From NCBI RefSeq assembly GCF_003589595.1, contig NW_020654289.1:5217866-5281865 (forward strand): a stretch of DNA of 64,000 nt, read 5' to 3'. The notes beneath the pieces are model-generated. The model was not told the DNA's origin. It did not search any database and worked only from the letters and a program-made list of their open reading frames with translations. A program made the translations under genes and the position numbers. Source of the stretch: Hyposmocoma kahamanoa (taxonomy: Eukaryota > Arthropoda > Insecta > Lepidoptera > Cosmopterigidae). Within the stretch, counting starts at the first letter, position 1, and each line of letters begins with the position of its first letter. Shown in pieces: positions 48,701-57,314 of the stretch.

Positions 48701-51700
48701 TGTAAATACTCAAGTTAATGATATGACTCAGTGGTAGAGCTATTAGACTTGCTACATTTTTTACGACTAATGTACAAATGTCATCAATTCCGACACTGGA
48801 GGTGTTTTTTAGCGATAGAATTATTCTTTCCACCTCCTGCGGTGATGTTGGATACATAAAGATAGAATTTAACTTAGGAATAAGTTGATAGGTTTGTTCA
48901 CTATGCTGTTCTTTATTAGACGTAACAATGTGGTCCACAAAATAATTGTTAAATATGTTAGCAATATTTGAGGGATTTGTGTAGTATTTATCTTTATGCT
49001 TTATCTGATTTATTGGTGATTTAGGTATTCTAACTTTGCTTTGGTTTATTAATTTCCATGCTGCTTTAGTTTTGTTTTCTGCTTGATATATGTAATGTCT
49101 ATTTTGCGAACGTTGTGTTAATTTAATTATCTTCATAAGTCTTATAGTATAACATTTTAACTTAGCTAGATTTTGTTGGCTCTTTTCCTTTCTATATTTC
49201 CATAAAAGCTCTCTCTTTTTTTTGCAGCAAATTTTAATTCCTTTTGATAGCCATTTGGGTCTGAGTCTACTTGATTTTTTTATGATCTTGTGAGGAAAAC
49301 ATAGATCATAAAATAGCTTAAATATGTTAAAAAATGTGTTGTATGCGACATTGACATCTTCACAGTTATAAACATCATTAAAAGTTAGACTATGCATACA
49401 CTCCTTAAATTTTATTAAATGATCATTACTAAAGTCTCTGCATTTTATTTGCCATGTCTTTAAAGTACAATATTTTTTTACAGGGCATATAAGAAGTTGT
49501 GCCGTATGATCAGAGAGACCTGTTTCAATTACTTCCGTTAAAGCACCGCGTATATTACTGGCAAAGTTATCCAGACACGTACCGCTCGATAGTCGTGTTG
49601 GTTCAGATATCAATAACTTCCACAAACAACAAAGTAGGGAACAAAATCCCTACTTTTTAAATTATTTTGCAACGTATCTATGTTGAAGTCGCCACATATT
49701 ATTACTTTTTTATCCTTAAGGTAGCAAATTCTTGATAAAATTTTTTGAAGTTTGTCATAAAAAATATCTAAATTAGAATTTGGTATTCGATATATACACG
49801 CAATCACAACTTTAGAGTCCGTTAACTCTATAGCACAACACTCAATTACACATTTCACAGAAAAATTTTTAATTTCCTCCAAAACACGAAACCCGAGTCT
49901 TTTTTTAACCAATATGCATGCACCTCCCCTTCTCTTATCTCTACAAAAGCTTGTTGATAGCACAAAGTTTGGCAGTGTAAGGTATGCTTTTATATCTGGG
50001 CTCATGTTATGTTCTGTAATGCATAAAACATCAATCGGTTTACTTTTAATTCTTAGCTCGTCTAGATGTATAATTAGTTCATCACTCTTGTTTAGTAATC
50101 CTGATATGTTCTGATGTAAAACATTTATTTTATTATTATAATTAGTAACTGTATTGACGTTCTCATTATTTTTAACGAAAAAAAGTTTTTTCCGTTGCTA
50201 TTTGTTTTGATGCATTACGTTGTAACGAGATTATGAACTTACATAATTCACACAGAATGTTTCTCATTCCATAATTATTCAGTTTTCCTGTAGTCGGAAA
50301 GAACATTTCTCTAGTAAGTTTTTCATTACTGTCAAAAAAATATCCATAGTTATTGCAGTGCATGTCAAAGCTCAGAATGTTGTTAAATGTCTCCACTCTG
50401 GAGTTATATAGCTCGGTTCATATGAAACATATTTTATTTTTCCTGATTAGAGGTGGTGTTTCATGATGTTTATGGTCGTTTATGTTAGGGTCTCCTTTTG
50501 ATTTTATTTGATTGAAATTGATTGATTGTTGTAATTGTCTGATGGTTTTGTTTAGTCTTTCAATTTCGTGTTTCGCTATTGTCAAATCTTGTTGCAGTTT
50601 AGTAACAGTATTTTGAAGAACATCAACGAGATCCGTTGTGCTGTGTTCGGCAGAGTTGGTGGGAGTATCGGTTGTTAAGGTAAAGTCTAGTCTTTTTTTT
50701 AGTCGGGGCGTATTTTTTCTGGTCGATGAATTCCTAGTAGTAGACTTACATATTCGAGATAATTGGTCAATTTTTATTTCATTTTCAGATATGGTTTTTT
50801 TTAAAGAGTAATTTTCATTCAATAAATCAGCTATTTCGTTGTCAGCGCTTCCCAGTTTTTGTTGTAAGTCAATAATTTGATGTTCCATGTCTTCGATGTT
50901 TTCATACGTCTTGCCTCCAATATTAGGGCAACTTCTGTTCAACGGAGAGCTCGATGCAATTGATGAATATTCGAGATCATCCTCATCCATTGTCAGCGAC
51001 TCAAATGAATTGTTTGTCGGGACATTCAGAGTGTTTTTATTGCGGAATGTTATATTCGGAGGACTATTTTTTTGTTCGTTTACATCTTTGTTCCTGCAGA
51101 TCAGACATTTCCAGATTGCTTTTCTGCCGGGCGACATTATGTTGAAGATTTTTTCCGGAACGTGAGAGCACTCTATGTGTAACGCTCTTGCGCAGATACA
51201 GCAGATTAAATATTTTTTTTTGTTTGTTATTGTTTCAAGACATGTCTGACAGCGTTGTGACATTTTTTAAGTAATATGTAGTATTTATTAAACTAGTGGC
51301 TCCACCCAGTGTCTAGTAATAGAAGTTACAGTTTGTGATAAATTCTTCCGATTTTACCTCCCTCCAGTGGCTGGTAGCTGAACTAAAACAAACTTACGCC
51401 ACCTGGTGTCGAGTGTTAGAACTATGTCTTAGTGATGGGGTTTTTAATGTAGTTCCACAGTGTACCCAAAGATGGCGTGTGTAGTACCATTTGGTTTGCT
51501 AGATCTGTCTATTTTTAAATGAGAAGGTATACCTAACGGTTTTTGATAACACAGTATTCTCAATTAATTGTATCAAATAGCATTAATTTGTGTTGGTCTT
51601 ATATTATGAGCTTGACGGAACTGAGTGTTATGTATTCACATACCGATGCGATGCCCGTGAAGTGAGAGTCCAGCGTTATTTCGTCCTCTTTGTCATCATA

Positions 51701-52714
51701 AGGTTTGTCACTGCATTATTGTGTATTTTCAAAAGCACTTTTGTCACAAACAATTATTGGCCGTATTTGTGGTATTTATGAACACGTTAACACACTTTTT
51801 AAGTTCAATTGTTTATTTTTAACAAAATTTACAAAATTTAGCCGTAAGTACAGTGTTAGCACAAGTGGCGCCACCTCCCGAACAGAATAACATTACTATA
51901 GAACGGGCATGTATTAGCAACAATTTGTTTAATATACATGAATAACATACCCTAGCATCAATGTCAGCAACAATAACCGGTTTGCTTGCCCCTGGAGACA
52001 AATAGTCAACCAAGCTCTTAAGCGGCTGTAGCATAGGGTCCGCAGACTTCAGTTCTTGCAGGACAATCCTGTAGTTGCCCTGAGCGATGTATGAGCGATA
52101 CAGGTATGCATCACGTTGCAAAGCTACAAGGGGTGATGATGGCTGAAATATGTGAATAGAATATTTATTTATTAAAGTTCGTTTACATGGATTAACCGAC
52201 TTTTTCTTTTTGTATTGGTGACGGTGCCTTTTTAGGGGTTCGCCAGTATCCAGTTTTCCTCTGATTTTAGAGGCTTCTGCAGGTTCTGCTATTCAACGAG
52301 TATTGTGGGAGTACAATGTGAGAAATAAGCGACTTATAGTAAAAAAGCAGTGGTGATGACATTTTGGTAGTTTATGCCGAAACCAAACAATGCGAAATTC
52401 AATTCCAAAAGCGCGTTTCTCCACGCGCAAATATTGGTAGCAAATCCAAAAATGCTATACATATTCATTTTAATAGGAATTACTACGTAATATTAATAAT
52501 TTACTAAGGAAATAGTAAAAATATTATCACAAAACACGTCACTGGACAACTGGTGTGCAAACTCAAAATGTCTACGTTAAGGTTTGAAATAAATTGTGAA
52601 ATCGTTACTTACCTTAACACTTTGTGCCTCGTTAATGGCTTGTTGGTAATTTCCAACGTAAAACGCATTTTTAACATCGAAAAGTTCATCGACGTCCTGT
52701 TGCTGACGTGCCAT
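39666..52714 (-). CDS. COPE: Coatomer subunit epsilon (epsilon-COP), seven exons, complete
   Basis: Seven exons read right to left: 52714-52613, 52142-51951, 46818-46727, 45787-45622, 45432-45321, 42435-42320, 39794-39666. They join in frame to 302 codons, close to the 308 of the human protein. Epsilon-COP is a TPR solenoid that binds alpha-COP in the outer layer of the COPI coat, which drives Golgi-to-ER traffic. Diagnostic motifs are [20 protein letters not shown] near the start, [12 protein letters not shown] in the middle, and [15 protein letters not shown] with YHAKANEF near the end. The start is set at the ATG giving [13 protein letters not shown], in context AAAATGG; an in-frame ATG at 52774 would add 20 residues unlike the family. 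Intron 2 holds a full LINE. Exon 5 replaces a normally conserved TPR helix by an Ala/Gly run. Confidence 0.95.
39795..41030. other. COPE intron 6, left part
   Basis: AT-rich intronic sequence. Only a short CGTCCCATTACTGGGCACAA repeat scrap (40565-40590) was noticed. Confidence 0.5.
41031..41222 (+). repeat. SINE-C copy in COPE intron 6
   Basis: tRNA-like head CCGTGACCAAACGG and GGATTCGATTCCCGGG, then a body with TCTCGTGAGTTTGGGTG and an ATT-repeat tail. Antisense to COPE. Confidence 0.87.
41490..41650. mobile_element. MITE family M3, copy 1, COPE intron 6
   Basis: Ends AGGGTCGTATTCCAGA and TTGGAATACGACCCT are inverted; an internal AATACGACCCTAATGG repeats the end. A second copy in the opposite orientation is at 55623-55799. 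Confidence 0.85.
41864..41980 (-). repeat. SINE-A end joined to a SINE-B scrap
   Basis: 41864-41903 is the poly(A) end of SINE-A, copy 13; 41925-41965 matches the AACTTTTTA/GTAGCGCCATCT block of SINE-B. Confidence 0.65.
42320..42435 (-). CDS. COPE: COPE exon 6
   Basis: Acceptor GTTTGTTGTAG, donor GTAACA. Encodes [19 protein letters not shown] and the next helix ending GKAPE; the human equivalents are WEAAEGLLQEALDK and GKPPE. GC-rich relative to the surrounding intron. Confidence 0.92.
42925..42964. repeat. Stem-loop, 16-bp arms and 8-nt loop
   Basis: GGCAATTTACGAACTT pairs with AAGTTTGTAAATTGCC with one mismatch. Lies in COPE intron 5. Confidence 0.8.
43594..43933. mobile_element. Family M2 transposon, interrupted copy
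   Basis: Left end GGCCCATTTACACAGAGAA plus internal GAAAACGGCTC, AGTAATCACTGAA and GATTATCG blocks shared in inverted order with 20775-21541. A SINE-B is inserted at 43933 and the right end was not found beyond it. Confidence 0.6.
43934..44272 (-). repeat. SINE-B, full length, with target duplication
   Basis: GAGATTTTA stands at 43925-43933 and 44273-44281. On the minus strand it starts ACTAGTGGAGTAATTTCAC, has TGACTTAGTTGG (A box) and GATTCGAATCC (B box), and ends CTTTGTATTAATAAT. Same strand as COPE, in intron 5. Confidence 0.9.
44313..44575 (-). repeat. SINE-A copy 14 in COPE intron 5
   Basis: Slightly shortened at the tail; co-oriented with the gene. Confidence 0.88.
44781..45171. mobile_element. 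MITE family M4, long copy, COPE intron 5
   Basis: Terminal arms of about 66 bp, beginning TAGGAATGAAACTATTTTTC, differ at only one position. The outer flank TCTTAGGTTTTCGCGATTG belongs to the family too (compare 19885-19965), so the native element may be longer on the left. Confidence 0.88.
45321..45432 (-). CDS. COPE: COPE exon 5, Ala/Gly-rich
   Basis: Acceptor GCATTTCAG, donor GTATGA, phase 1. Begins [19 protein letters not shown], which fits the family, then turns into [18 protein letters not shown], where relatives have a leucine-rich TPR helix containing NGQAACHMAQG. Length is conserved; composition is not. Confidence 0.88.
45460..45585 (-). repeat. SINE-B fragment in COPE intron 4
   Basis: Inverted ATCCGGCTGGATT and CAACTGGGCTATGGAAC, then the family body; diverged. 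It fills most of the 189-bp intron, which may therefore owe its size to this insertion. Confidence 0.68.
45622..45787 (-). CDS. COPE: COPE exon 4
   Basis: Acceptor CTTTCAG, donor GTATGT. Encodes [20 protein letters not shown] and AQAWLNLAQ, the best conserved central TPR segment of epsilon-COP. Confidence 0.95.
46419..46610 (+). repeat. SINE-C copy in COPE intron 3
   Basis: A box TGGCCTAACGG and B box GTTTCGATTCCCGGG, body as at 41031-41222 and 60926-61134, AT-rich tail. Antisense to COPE. Confidence 0.87.
46727..46818 (-). CDS. COPE: COPE exon 3
   Basis: Acceptor ATGTTTCAG, donor GTAAGT, phase 2 at the end. Encodes [16 protein letters not shown], equivalent to AASIYLHDQNPDAALR of the human protein. 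Confidence 0.92.
47286..49625 (-). CDS. LINE ORF2, reverse transcriptase part
   Basis: 779 open codons. The first 50 residues finish the endonuclease ([23 protein letters not shown]). The reverse transcriptase follows with [45 protein letters not shown] and the catalytic FADD at residues 503-506 (48108-48119). A C-terminal connection domain follows. All catalytic Asp residues are present, so this segment could be functional if the two upstream frame breaks are repaired or are errors. The internal Met at 49625 is not the native start. Confidence 0.93.
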   Translation of the reverse strand: MWKLLISEPTRLSSGTCLDNFASNIRGALTEVIETGLSDHTAQLLICPVKKYCTLKTWQIKCRDFSNDHLIKFKECMHSLTFNDVYNCEDVNVAYNTFFNIFKLFYDLCFPHKIIKKSSRLRPKWLSKGIKICCKKKRELLWKYRKEKSQQNLAKLKCYTIRLMKIIKLTQRSQNRHYIYQAENKTKAAWKLINQSKVRIPKSPINQIKHKDKYYTNPSNIANIFNNYFVDHIVTSNKEQHSEQTYQLIPKLNSIFMYPTSPQEVERIILSLKNTSSVGIDDICTLVVKNVASLIALPLSHIINLSIYTGIYPDNLKPAIVVPLYKKGDKYDKRNYRPVALLPIFSKVFEKIIYQNLYDFFEKQNILTKEQKGFRKNMSINVAIYELVYKINTNLDKRIPTCAIFMDMTGAFDHVDHSILLKKLDDYGIRGNALKLIKSYLANRYQYTELQQICANSTRVKKFRSKRRAVKCGVPQGSILGPLLFLTYINDMPKNTKYPIILFADDSTVIIECLNNNYKQYENEINITLKNLVTWMVNNNLKINLNKTKIMHFNQRLSIPDINIKYDDICLEKVDTTKFLGVFLDKNMSFESHSKNVCAKLYQFSYALFKLSKTVDRQTSLKAYHGFVGSTLRYGIIFWGNSNYRHTIFRAQKRCVRAICGLKYTESCRPFFKSLRLLTFPCLYILEICKFVKMNSNFFPIRPTLQNRYLRPRPHLLSTRICKTALLRKSVVQLAPVIYNKVPERIKSLEMHGFQNVLSNLLVDKCYYDIKEFINDIIT
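49610..50396 (-). pseudogene. LINE ORF2, endonuclease part, frameshifted
   Basis: APE-type endonuclease domain. Visible motifs include [22 protein letters not shown] and ICGDFNID, the last being the catalytic GDFN block. The first part (50396-50172, beginning METFNN) and the main part (to 49610) are in different frames; the break lies at runs of A and T near 50180. A second shift near 49620-49670 separates the domain from the reverse transcriptase. Both are single breaks in otherwise clean frames. Confidence 0.85.
50418..51263 (-). CDS. LINE ORF1 protein with PHD-like zinc finger
   Basis: Intact 281 codons. Residues about 4-57 carry a Cys/His cluster ([24 protein letters not shown]) with PHD/RING-like spacing. 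It is followed by a Ser/Asn-rich linker, two predicted coiled-coil stretches (about 125-170 and 210-250, heptads rich in Leu, Ile and Glu) and a short basic end. ORF1 proteins of this design bind the element's RNA and may oligomerise. ORF2 starts shortly downstream on the same strand. Confidence 0.85.
   Translation of the reverse strand: MSQRCQTCLETITNKKKYLICCICARALHIECSHVPEKIFNIMSPGRKAIWKCLICRNKDVNEQKNSPPNITFRNKNTLNVPTNNSFESLTMDEDDLEYSSIASSSPLNRSCPNIGGKTYENIEDMEHQIIDLQQKLGSADNEIADLLNENYSLKKTISENEIKIDQLSRICKSTTRNSSTRKNTPRLKKRLDFTLTTDTPTNSAEHSTTDLVDVLQNTVTKLQQDLTIAKHEIERLNKTIRQLQQSINFNQIKSKGDPNINDHKHHETPPLIRKNKICFI
51951..52142 (-). CDS. COPE: COPE exon 2
   Basis: Sixty-four codons, phase 0 at both ends, acceptor ATATTTCAG, donor GTATGT. 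Encodes [20 protein letters not shown], the first TPR repeats. Confidence 0.93.
52613..52714 (-). CDS. COPE: COPE exon 1
   Basis: Codons 1-34 followed by donor GTAAGT, phase 0. Contains [15 protein letters not shown], the most conserved N-terminal stretch of epsilon-COP. Confidence 0.93.
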
Positions 52715-52774
52715 TTTGACAATTTGGTTTGACGTCTCAAGGACGACGTTGCCATTTGATATTGTGTAAGCCAA

Positions 52775-53780
52775 CTAATTATGTATCTTGACTTCTGATA
52801 GTTGGGATATAATATATATTATAATTGCGTTAATAATATGTATTATTTTGTTAATATTATATTATTGTTATTAATATATATAAATTGTTCGGTAAATAGC
52901 CACAAAGGTTTAAAAAATCTACATTCCATGTAATCTCAAAATTTTCATAATTTTTTCATATATGGCAATATATAATTTTGTTTTTAAATTTGTTTACAGT
53001 TAAGCAATGTTATTCACACATTCAGCTTAATAATTGGTTTGTTTTGCTATTTCATAATGTTTTGTTTTATTTAACAGATTTCATCAAGATTTCCTGTAAC
53101 GTGAATATTAAAATACTGAACCTTATAGGTCTCATTTTCTTCTATTTAAAATTGTTTTCAAGCAGAATGATTTTTTTGTTGACTATGAATCATTTTTATT
53201 TATATCACACCGCACTTGTGTTTATTTCACTTGGTCTATGTAATTTCTTAATTTTTCATTCAATGATGTTTTTAACAAAAAGTTTTCAAAGTTTACATAT
53301 AGACTTTCTTATTTGTCACTCTCAGAGCATTTTATTTCATCCATTTTCCTCCTACAAAAAATTTCAAAAGTCTCCAGAAACTTTATCTAGAAGAATATAT
53401 TATATTATTCCTCCATGTCTTACAACAACACAATGCTTTACTTTTAAAATGAAAGTTTTAATGAATATTATTTGAAATTTAGAACATTAACCGTATTTTT
53501 TATCACAAAGGCCTTATTTGACTGCTGCGGCAATTCTAATTTTTCCATCCGGTGTGAATCCGGAATCTGCGTTTTTTATGCTTCCTATGTAGGTGTTTAA
53601 AACTGTTCACTCGTTCTTCAACTGAGTTATTTACTTTAAGTTTTTCTTGTGGTATTGCTGACTTATGTGCCTATTATAATACTATCTATTATTTAATTTA
53701 AAGGTACCCTTAATGTCGTTCAGGTAACATCAATAATTATGAATTGTATAATAATGTATTGCTGCTTTTAAATAGGTAGG
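52775..53780. other. Interval upstream of COPE with a long AT-rich open frame
   Basis: Contains the presumed COPE promoter; no TATA box can be assigned. On the plus strand, 52978-53475 is open for 165 codons (Phe, Leu and Ile-rich with several membrane-like stretches), with no ATG until well inside. No family recognised. Confidence 0.35.
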
Positions 53781-54160
53781 CTTAGAATAATAACGCATAG
53801 AATGATAGTTTCATATCAAACGAACTGTCACAAGTGAGGCAAAAATCGAATTCATGTAGGCTAGTTTTAGTAGTAGGTCAATTTTCGGTTTTAGAATAAT
53901 TATATAAAAATACAAGTTGAAACGCGTTACTTCCTTGTGGAATGTGATGTTAGTATCTATTTTATGTTTGTCTGACGTATTTTTACACTCATTTACCGCA
54001 TATTTCGTCATTTTTAGCTAAAATTCTTGATCTGTACGCGGTGCAAGTTGACCTTGAGCACTGAATTAAGGCCCGCCCGCTCGTGTAGGCCCTTTTGGCG
54101 CGCTTCAATTTGCCTCACTTAGCGTGTGCGGACTAGGTTTCTATGCGTTATTATTCTAAG
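53781..54160. mobile_element. MITE with 8-bp target site, 380 bp
   Basis: Ends CTTAGAATAATAACGCATAG and its exact complement. Flanks TAGGTAGG (53773-53780) and TAGGTAAG (54161-54168) match at 7 of 8, the hAT-type size. Inner GTGAGGCAAA/TTTGCCTCAC also pair. Confidence 0.82.
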
Positions 54161-54168
54161 TAGGTAAG

Positions 54169-55074
54169 TATTCCCCAAGATAAACAATCTAGCTATTGAA
54201 GAAAAAATATCTTTAACTTTTCTCACGTGTATAACTTTAGATTATAATAACTAACTTAATCATAAAAAAAATTTCAAAACAAGTTTTAGTCTGCTACAAA
54301 AAGTTGTAAATAGATAAAAGTAAACACTTTTATTATGCGAAAAGTATATACAAAGCAAAGTCCTAAAAAATACTTGAAGTCTTTACAAAGTATTGTGCTC
54401 GCTTTTTGTGATAAGAAAGGGGACTTACCAGGTATACACGCGCACCTGGAGAGGAAGTTATAATAATAATAACATGGATAGAATCATGTGGAGTCGAAAC
54501 TATGACTGGAAAATACGCTGACAGTTTGTTTGGTCTATTTTTTATTCGCATGTAGTATAATTACGTACCTCTATTTTCTACCGTCTGACATAACCGTGTA
54601 CTTATTAAAGTAAGCACAAATACATACTTATTGTTTGGGGTGTTCACAGCCCGATACCCCTTTATTTAATCTTTAGATCTCGTTTGCAACAACCAAATAC
54701 CTATGTGCAACAGCTTGATACTAGGTATTATTTATAACAGATAGTAGGTATTACTAAGTATAATTGTATAAAACAACACCCGTGTACAATTTTGTTCATA
54801 ATATCTTTAATTCTTTAGTGCAAATCCCTGGCATTTAAAATAAGAAAACAAAAAAATATAACATTTCAAGATAAGGTTTTCCAAAAATCACACCTAGACG
54901 TTTGTAAAATACGTTTCTTATCAACAATAACGGCGTCAGCTAATTTAAGTCGTTAAAAAGTTAATGCGGAAATACAACTCCAGGCTTTTTTGGATTGCCC
55001 TTTTGTTTTGTATTTGTTAAAGTGCATTGAATAGCATCTGGCATTATTAAAAGTATTGTTCTTAAAATGTTGTA
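54169..55074. other. No feature recognised
   Basis: AT-rich non-coding sequence. Short frames only; no repeat shared with other parts of the window was noticed. Confidence 0.5.
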
Positions 55075-55260
55075 GTTTTTTTTAATGAACGAACAAGTCA
55101 TGTGCCAGTTGTTAAACGACACGCCTGTTTATAGCAGTTGCAGTGCCACTCAGAGCTATAAATCGCATAGATATGAGGGCACTGCCACTGCGCCTGTTAC
55201 CCTGACACATAAGCTGACAAGTCCCAAGTGCATGTGTAATTTCCATGTGAAATTCACCAA
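55075..55260 (-). repeat. SINE-A copy 15, 5'-truncated
   Basis: Tail and about 180 bp of body; the 5' part is absent, as expected of incomplete reverse transcription. Confidence 0.85.
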
Positions 55261-55622
55261 AAGGAATTGCAAATTTTTTTTTTTAATCATTTGAGAAATT
55301 CATTAATTGATTGTTATTTTTAGACAAAATCCTTGACAGACGTAAGACCTAGTCACCAACATTATAGGGGATCCTAGTTTGGGAAGTAGGCACGTCTCTG
55401 TGCCTATTTGTTTGTATTTTGCAAAAAAATTGTTTTTTTATTCATCATCAACCCATTATACGTCCCAATGCTAAACATGAGCCTCTAAGAAAGGCTTTGA
55501 ATTAAACTAATTTCATCACTTTGGGTCCTCAGTGCTGGTAAGGCATAGAACGCCATTTATATGATAAAAAGAAGAAATTGTCACTGCTGCCTATACGACA
55601 CTAAGTAGATATCTTCATATTT

Positions 55623-55799
55623 AGGGTCGTATTCTAGAATTCTACTCAATGCTCAAGTCAGGACGTGAGTGTTGCAGTGAGCACTGAAAATCAAACTCAA
55701 GTCCTTGCCATTAGGGTCGTATTTTCAGTGCTTGAAATCATACTCAAGTCTGCTCAAATCCTGACTTGAGCATTGAGTAGAGTTCTGGAATACGACCCT
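55623..55799. mobile_element. MITE family M3, copy 2
   Basis: AGGGTCGTATTCTAGAATTC at the left, inverted GGAATACGACCCT at the right; reads as the reverse complement of 41490-41650 throughout, with about one difference per ten bases. Confidence 0.87.
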
Positions 55800-55927
55800 T
55801 AGTGTTCTTGTTCTGTGCTTTAATTTAATTTTTATATTTTCAAAAAAGTCAATCCGTTTAGACCGTTCACACGTTTGATTGTATTTGCAACGCCAGTCCT
55901 AGGTCCGATTATAAGTGCCACACGATT

Positions 55928-56563
55928 AGCTTCGGGAGATGCCACACGTGCGTTGCGACGTCGCAACTGCGTTGATTTCAACGGACTGAGTGCCGCACGA
56001 GCTATTCCGTCGACGCGTCTGTTTCAACGCACGCTGTAGCATGTCGTTCTGATTTATATGTAGTATAATGTAGTTACGACACAACGCCCGCTTGGCATCT
56101 CCCTTAGGGTCGAAACACAAAACTACGAGCTCGCACGACGCATCGCAAGAATTTGCGAATTCCTCCGCATCGCGCATTCCTGAGATGTTAATCTTGTTTG
56201 TGTTTTTTTCCCTATATTTGTTTATCAATAACAGCAGTGCAACACTCTCCCTAGGATCCCTGTCGCTACGTAGTTTGAAAAATACGTTCAGTACGGTTGA
56301 CGATCGTCGAAGGAATGATCAATTGATCACCCGACTCGTGGCAGTGAAACGCTTTGCGCACGAAATTGCATCGCAATAATTCGCGTCGCAGTTTTCTGCG
56401 TTGCAAATTCGCATCGCGCCGATTCGCAGTGTCGTGTTTCGACCCTAAGTCGGCGTTGCGACATATAAATCTGAACGACATGCCAAACGGTGAGTTGAAA
56501 CGAATGCGCCGCGCATCGCAAGGACTTTGGCTTGCAACGACGCAACGCCAGTGTGGCATTGCT
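55928..56563. mobile_element. Outer MITE of a nested pair
   Basis: GCCACACGTGCGTTGCGACG at the left pairs with CGACGCAACGCCAGTGTGGC at the right, and the match continues through the ATGTCGTTC/GAACGACAT blocks. The centre is occupied by another inverted-repeat element. Confidence 0.75.
56104..56448. mobile_element. Inner MITE of a nested pair
   Basis: Ends TTAGGGTCGAAACAC and GTGTTTCGACCCTAA are perfect inverted repeats. Subterminal GCATCGC and GAATTTGCGAATT-type blocks repeat on both strands, which is why four overlapping frames appear open here. Confidence 0.78.
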
Positions 56564-56808
56564 CTTACACAAAGGAAATGAAACTATTTTTCGATAAATT
56601 TTTGGTTTTGTTTGCGATTTTGTTTTGCCAATATCTAATTATATTTTACTTTTGGTACGTTAAATGTTTTGACCACGTTTTGTTTTTTTTTCATGTTGGT
56701 GCCATTTGTGGTAAACACATAAATAATATTTAATTTCTTATTTCCTTCACCATTAGGTACATATTATCAACCTTTCACAAGTGTACGTAGCTTAGAAGTT
56801 AAAGTCAT

Positions 56809-56905
56809 AGATACATACATGGCACCGTAGGTATTCGAACAGCCAACCTCTCCATTGAGAAGCAGCCTGTCTGCCACTGGACTAGCAACGTTCGCTTAAT
56901 TAAGT
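56809..56905 (-). repeat. SINE-D, tRNA-headed
   Basis: On the minus strand, AGTGGCAGACAGGC (A-box-like) and GGCTGTTCGAATACC (B box) are correctly ordered; the CATGTATGTATCTA end follows. Its upstream side is cut by the hAT-like element at 56906. Confidence 0.7.
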
Positions 56906-57314
56906 TAAGGTTGATTCGATATAAGTAAATACTCGATACTTTTAGTATCGAAGCCCTTCTTTCGATTTTACTGGGTATCGGAAGAAAAACGCGCACGCGT
57001 AAATATTAACCTTAATCCCAATTCCCAGTAAAAGATCGCCTTTTTTCCAAATTATTTTTCCTTTACATTAATTTCCGTGGGTATTTAATTATTGAATTGT
57101 TTAGTGCGTGCTTGTTAAAATTTAATTACTTTTTTCTTGTTATTAAGGCGCCGCCAAAATCTAAAGTATGTACATATTTTACATGTCATAAAAAGTATCG
57201 ATACGAGTAAGTATCGATGACTTTGAACTACTCACATGATTAGTATCGCATGACGAATTAATTACTACTCATTTGAGTAGGTATCGATACTTTGGTGGTA
57301 TCGGAACACCCCTA
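56906..57314. mobile_element. hAT-like MITE with perfect 8-bp duplication
   Basis: AATTAAGT at 56898-56905 and 57315-57322. Ends TAAGGTTGATTCGATA and TATCGGAACACCCCTA match at 12 of 16 when inverted. Interior has repeated AGTATCGATAC blocks on both strands. No coding sequence. Confidence 0.85.

Larger units (their letters stand above)
46868..51915 (-). mobile_element. Full-length non-LTR retrotransposon (CR1/Jockey-type LINE) in COPE intron 2
   Basis: About 5.05 kb on the same strand as COPE. Read on the minus strand it has a 5' leader of about 650 nt, ORF1 (51263-50418), ORF2 with endonuclease then reverse transcriptase (about 50396-47286), and a 3' end of ATT repeats. AGCAACAAT occurs at both edges (46859-46867 and 51916-51924) and is the likely target duplication; its AAT is ambiguous with the tail. 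ORF2 has only two apparent frameshifts and no internal stop in its 779-codon RT part, so the insertion looks young. An ORF1 PHD-type finger is known in CR1-related clades; the exact clade is not resolved. Confidence 0.92.

Noticed and set aside
52715..52774. Upstream in-frame ATG as the COPE start
   Set aside because: It would add 20 residues not seen in the family, and the inner ATG has a better context and matches the family's N-terminus.
56092..56581. Four or more overlapping frames on both strands
   Set aside because: Produced by the symmetry and GC-rich blocks of nested MITEs.
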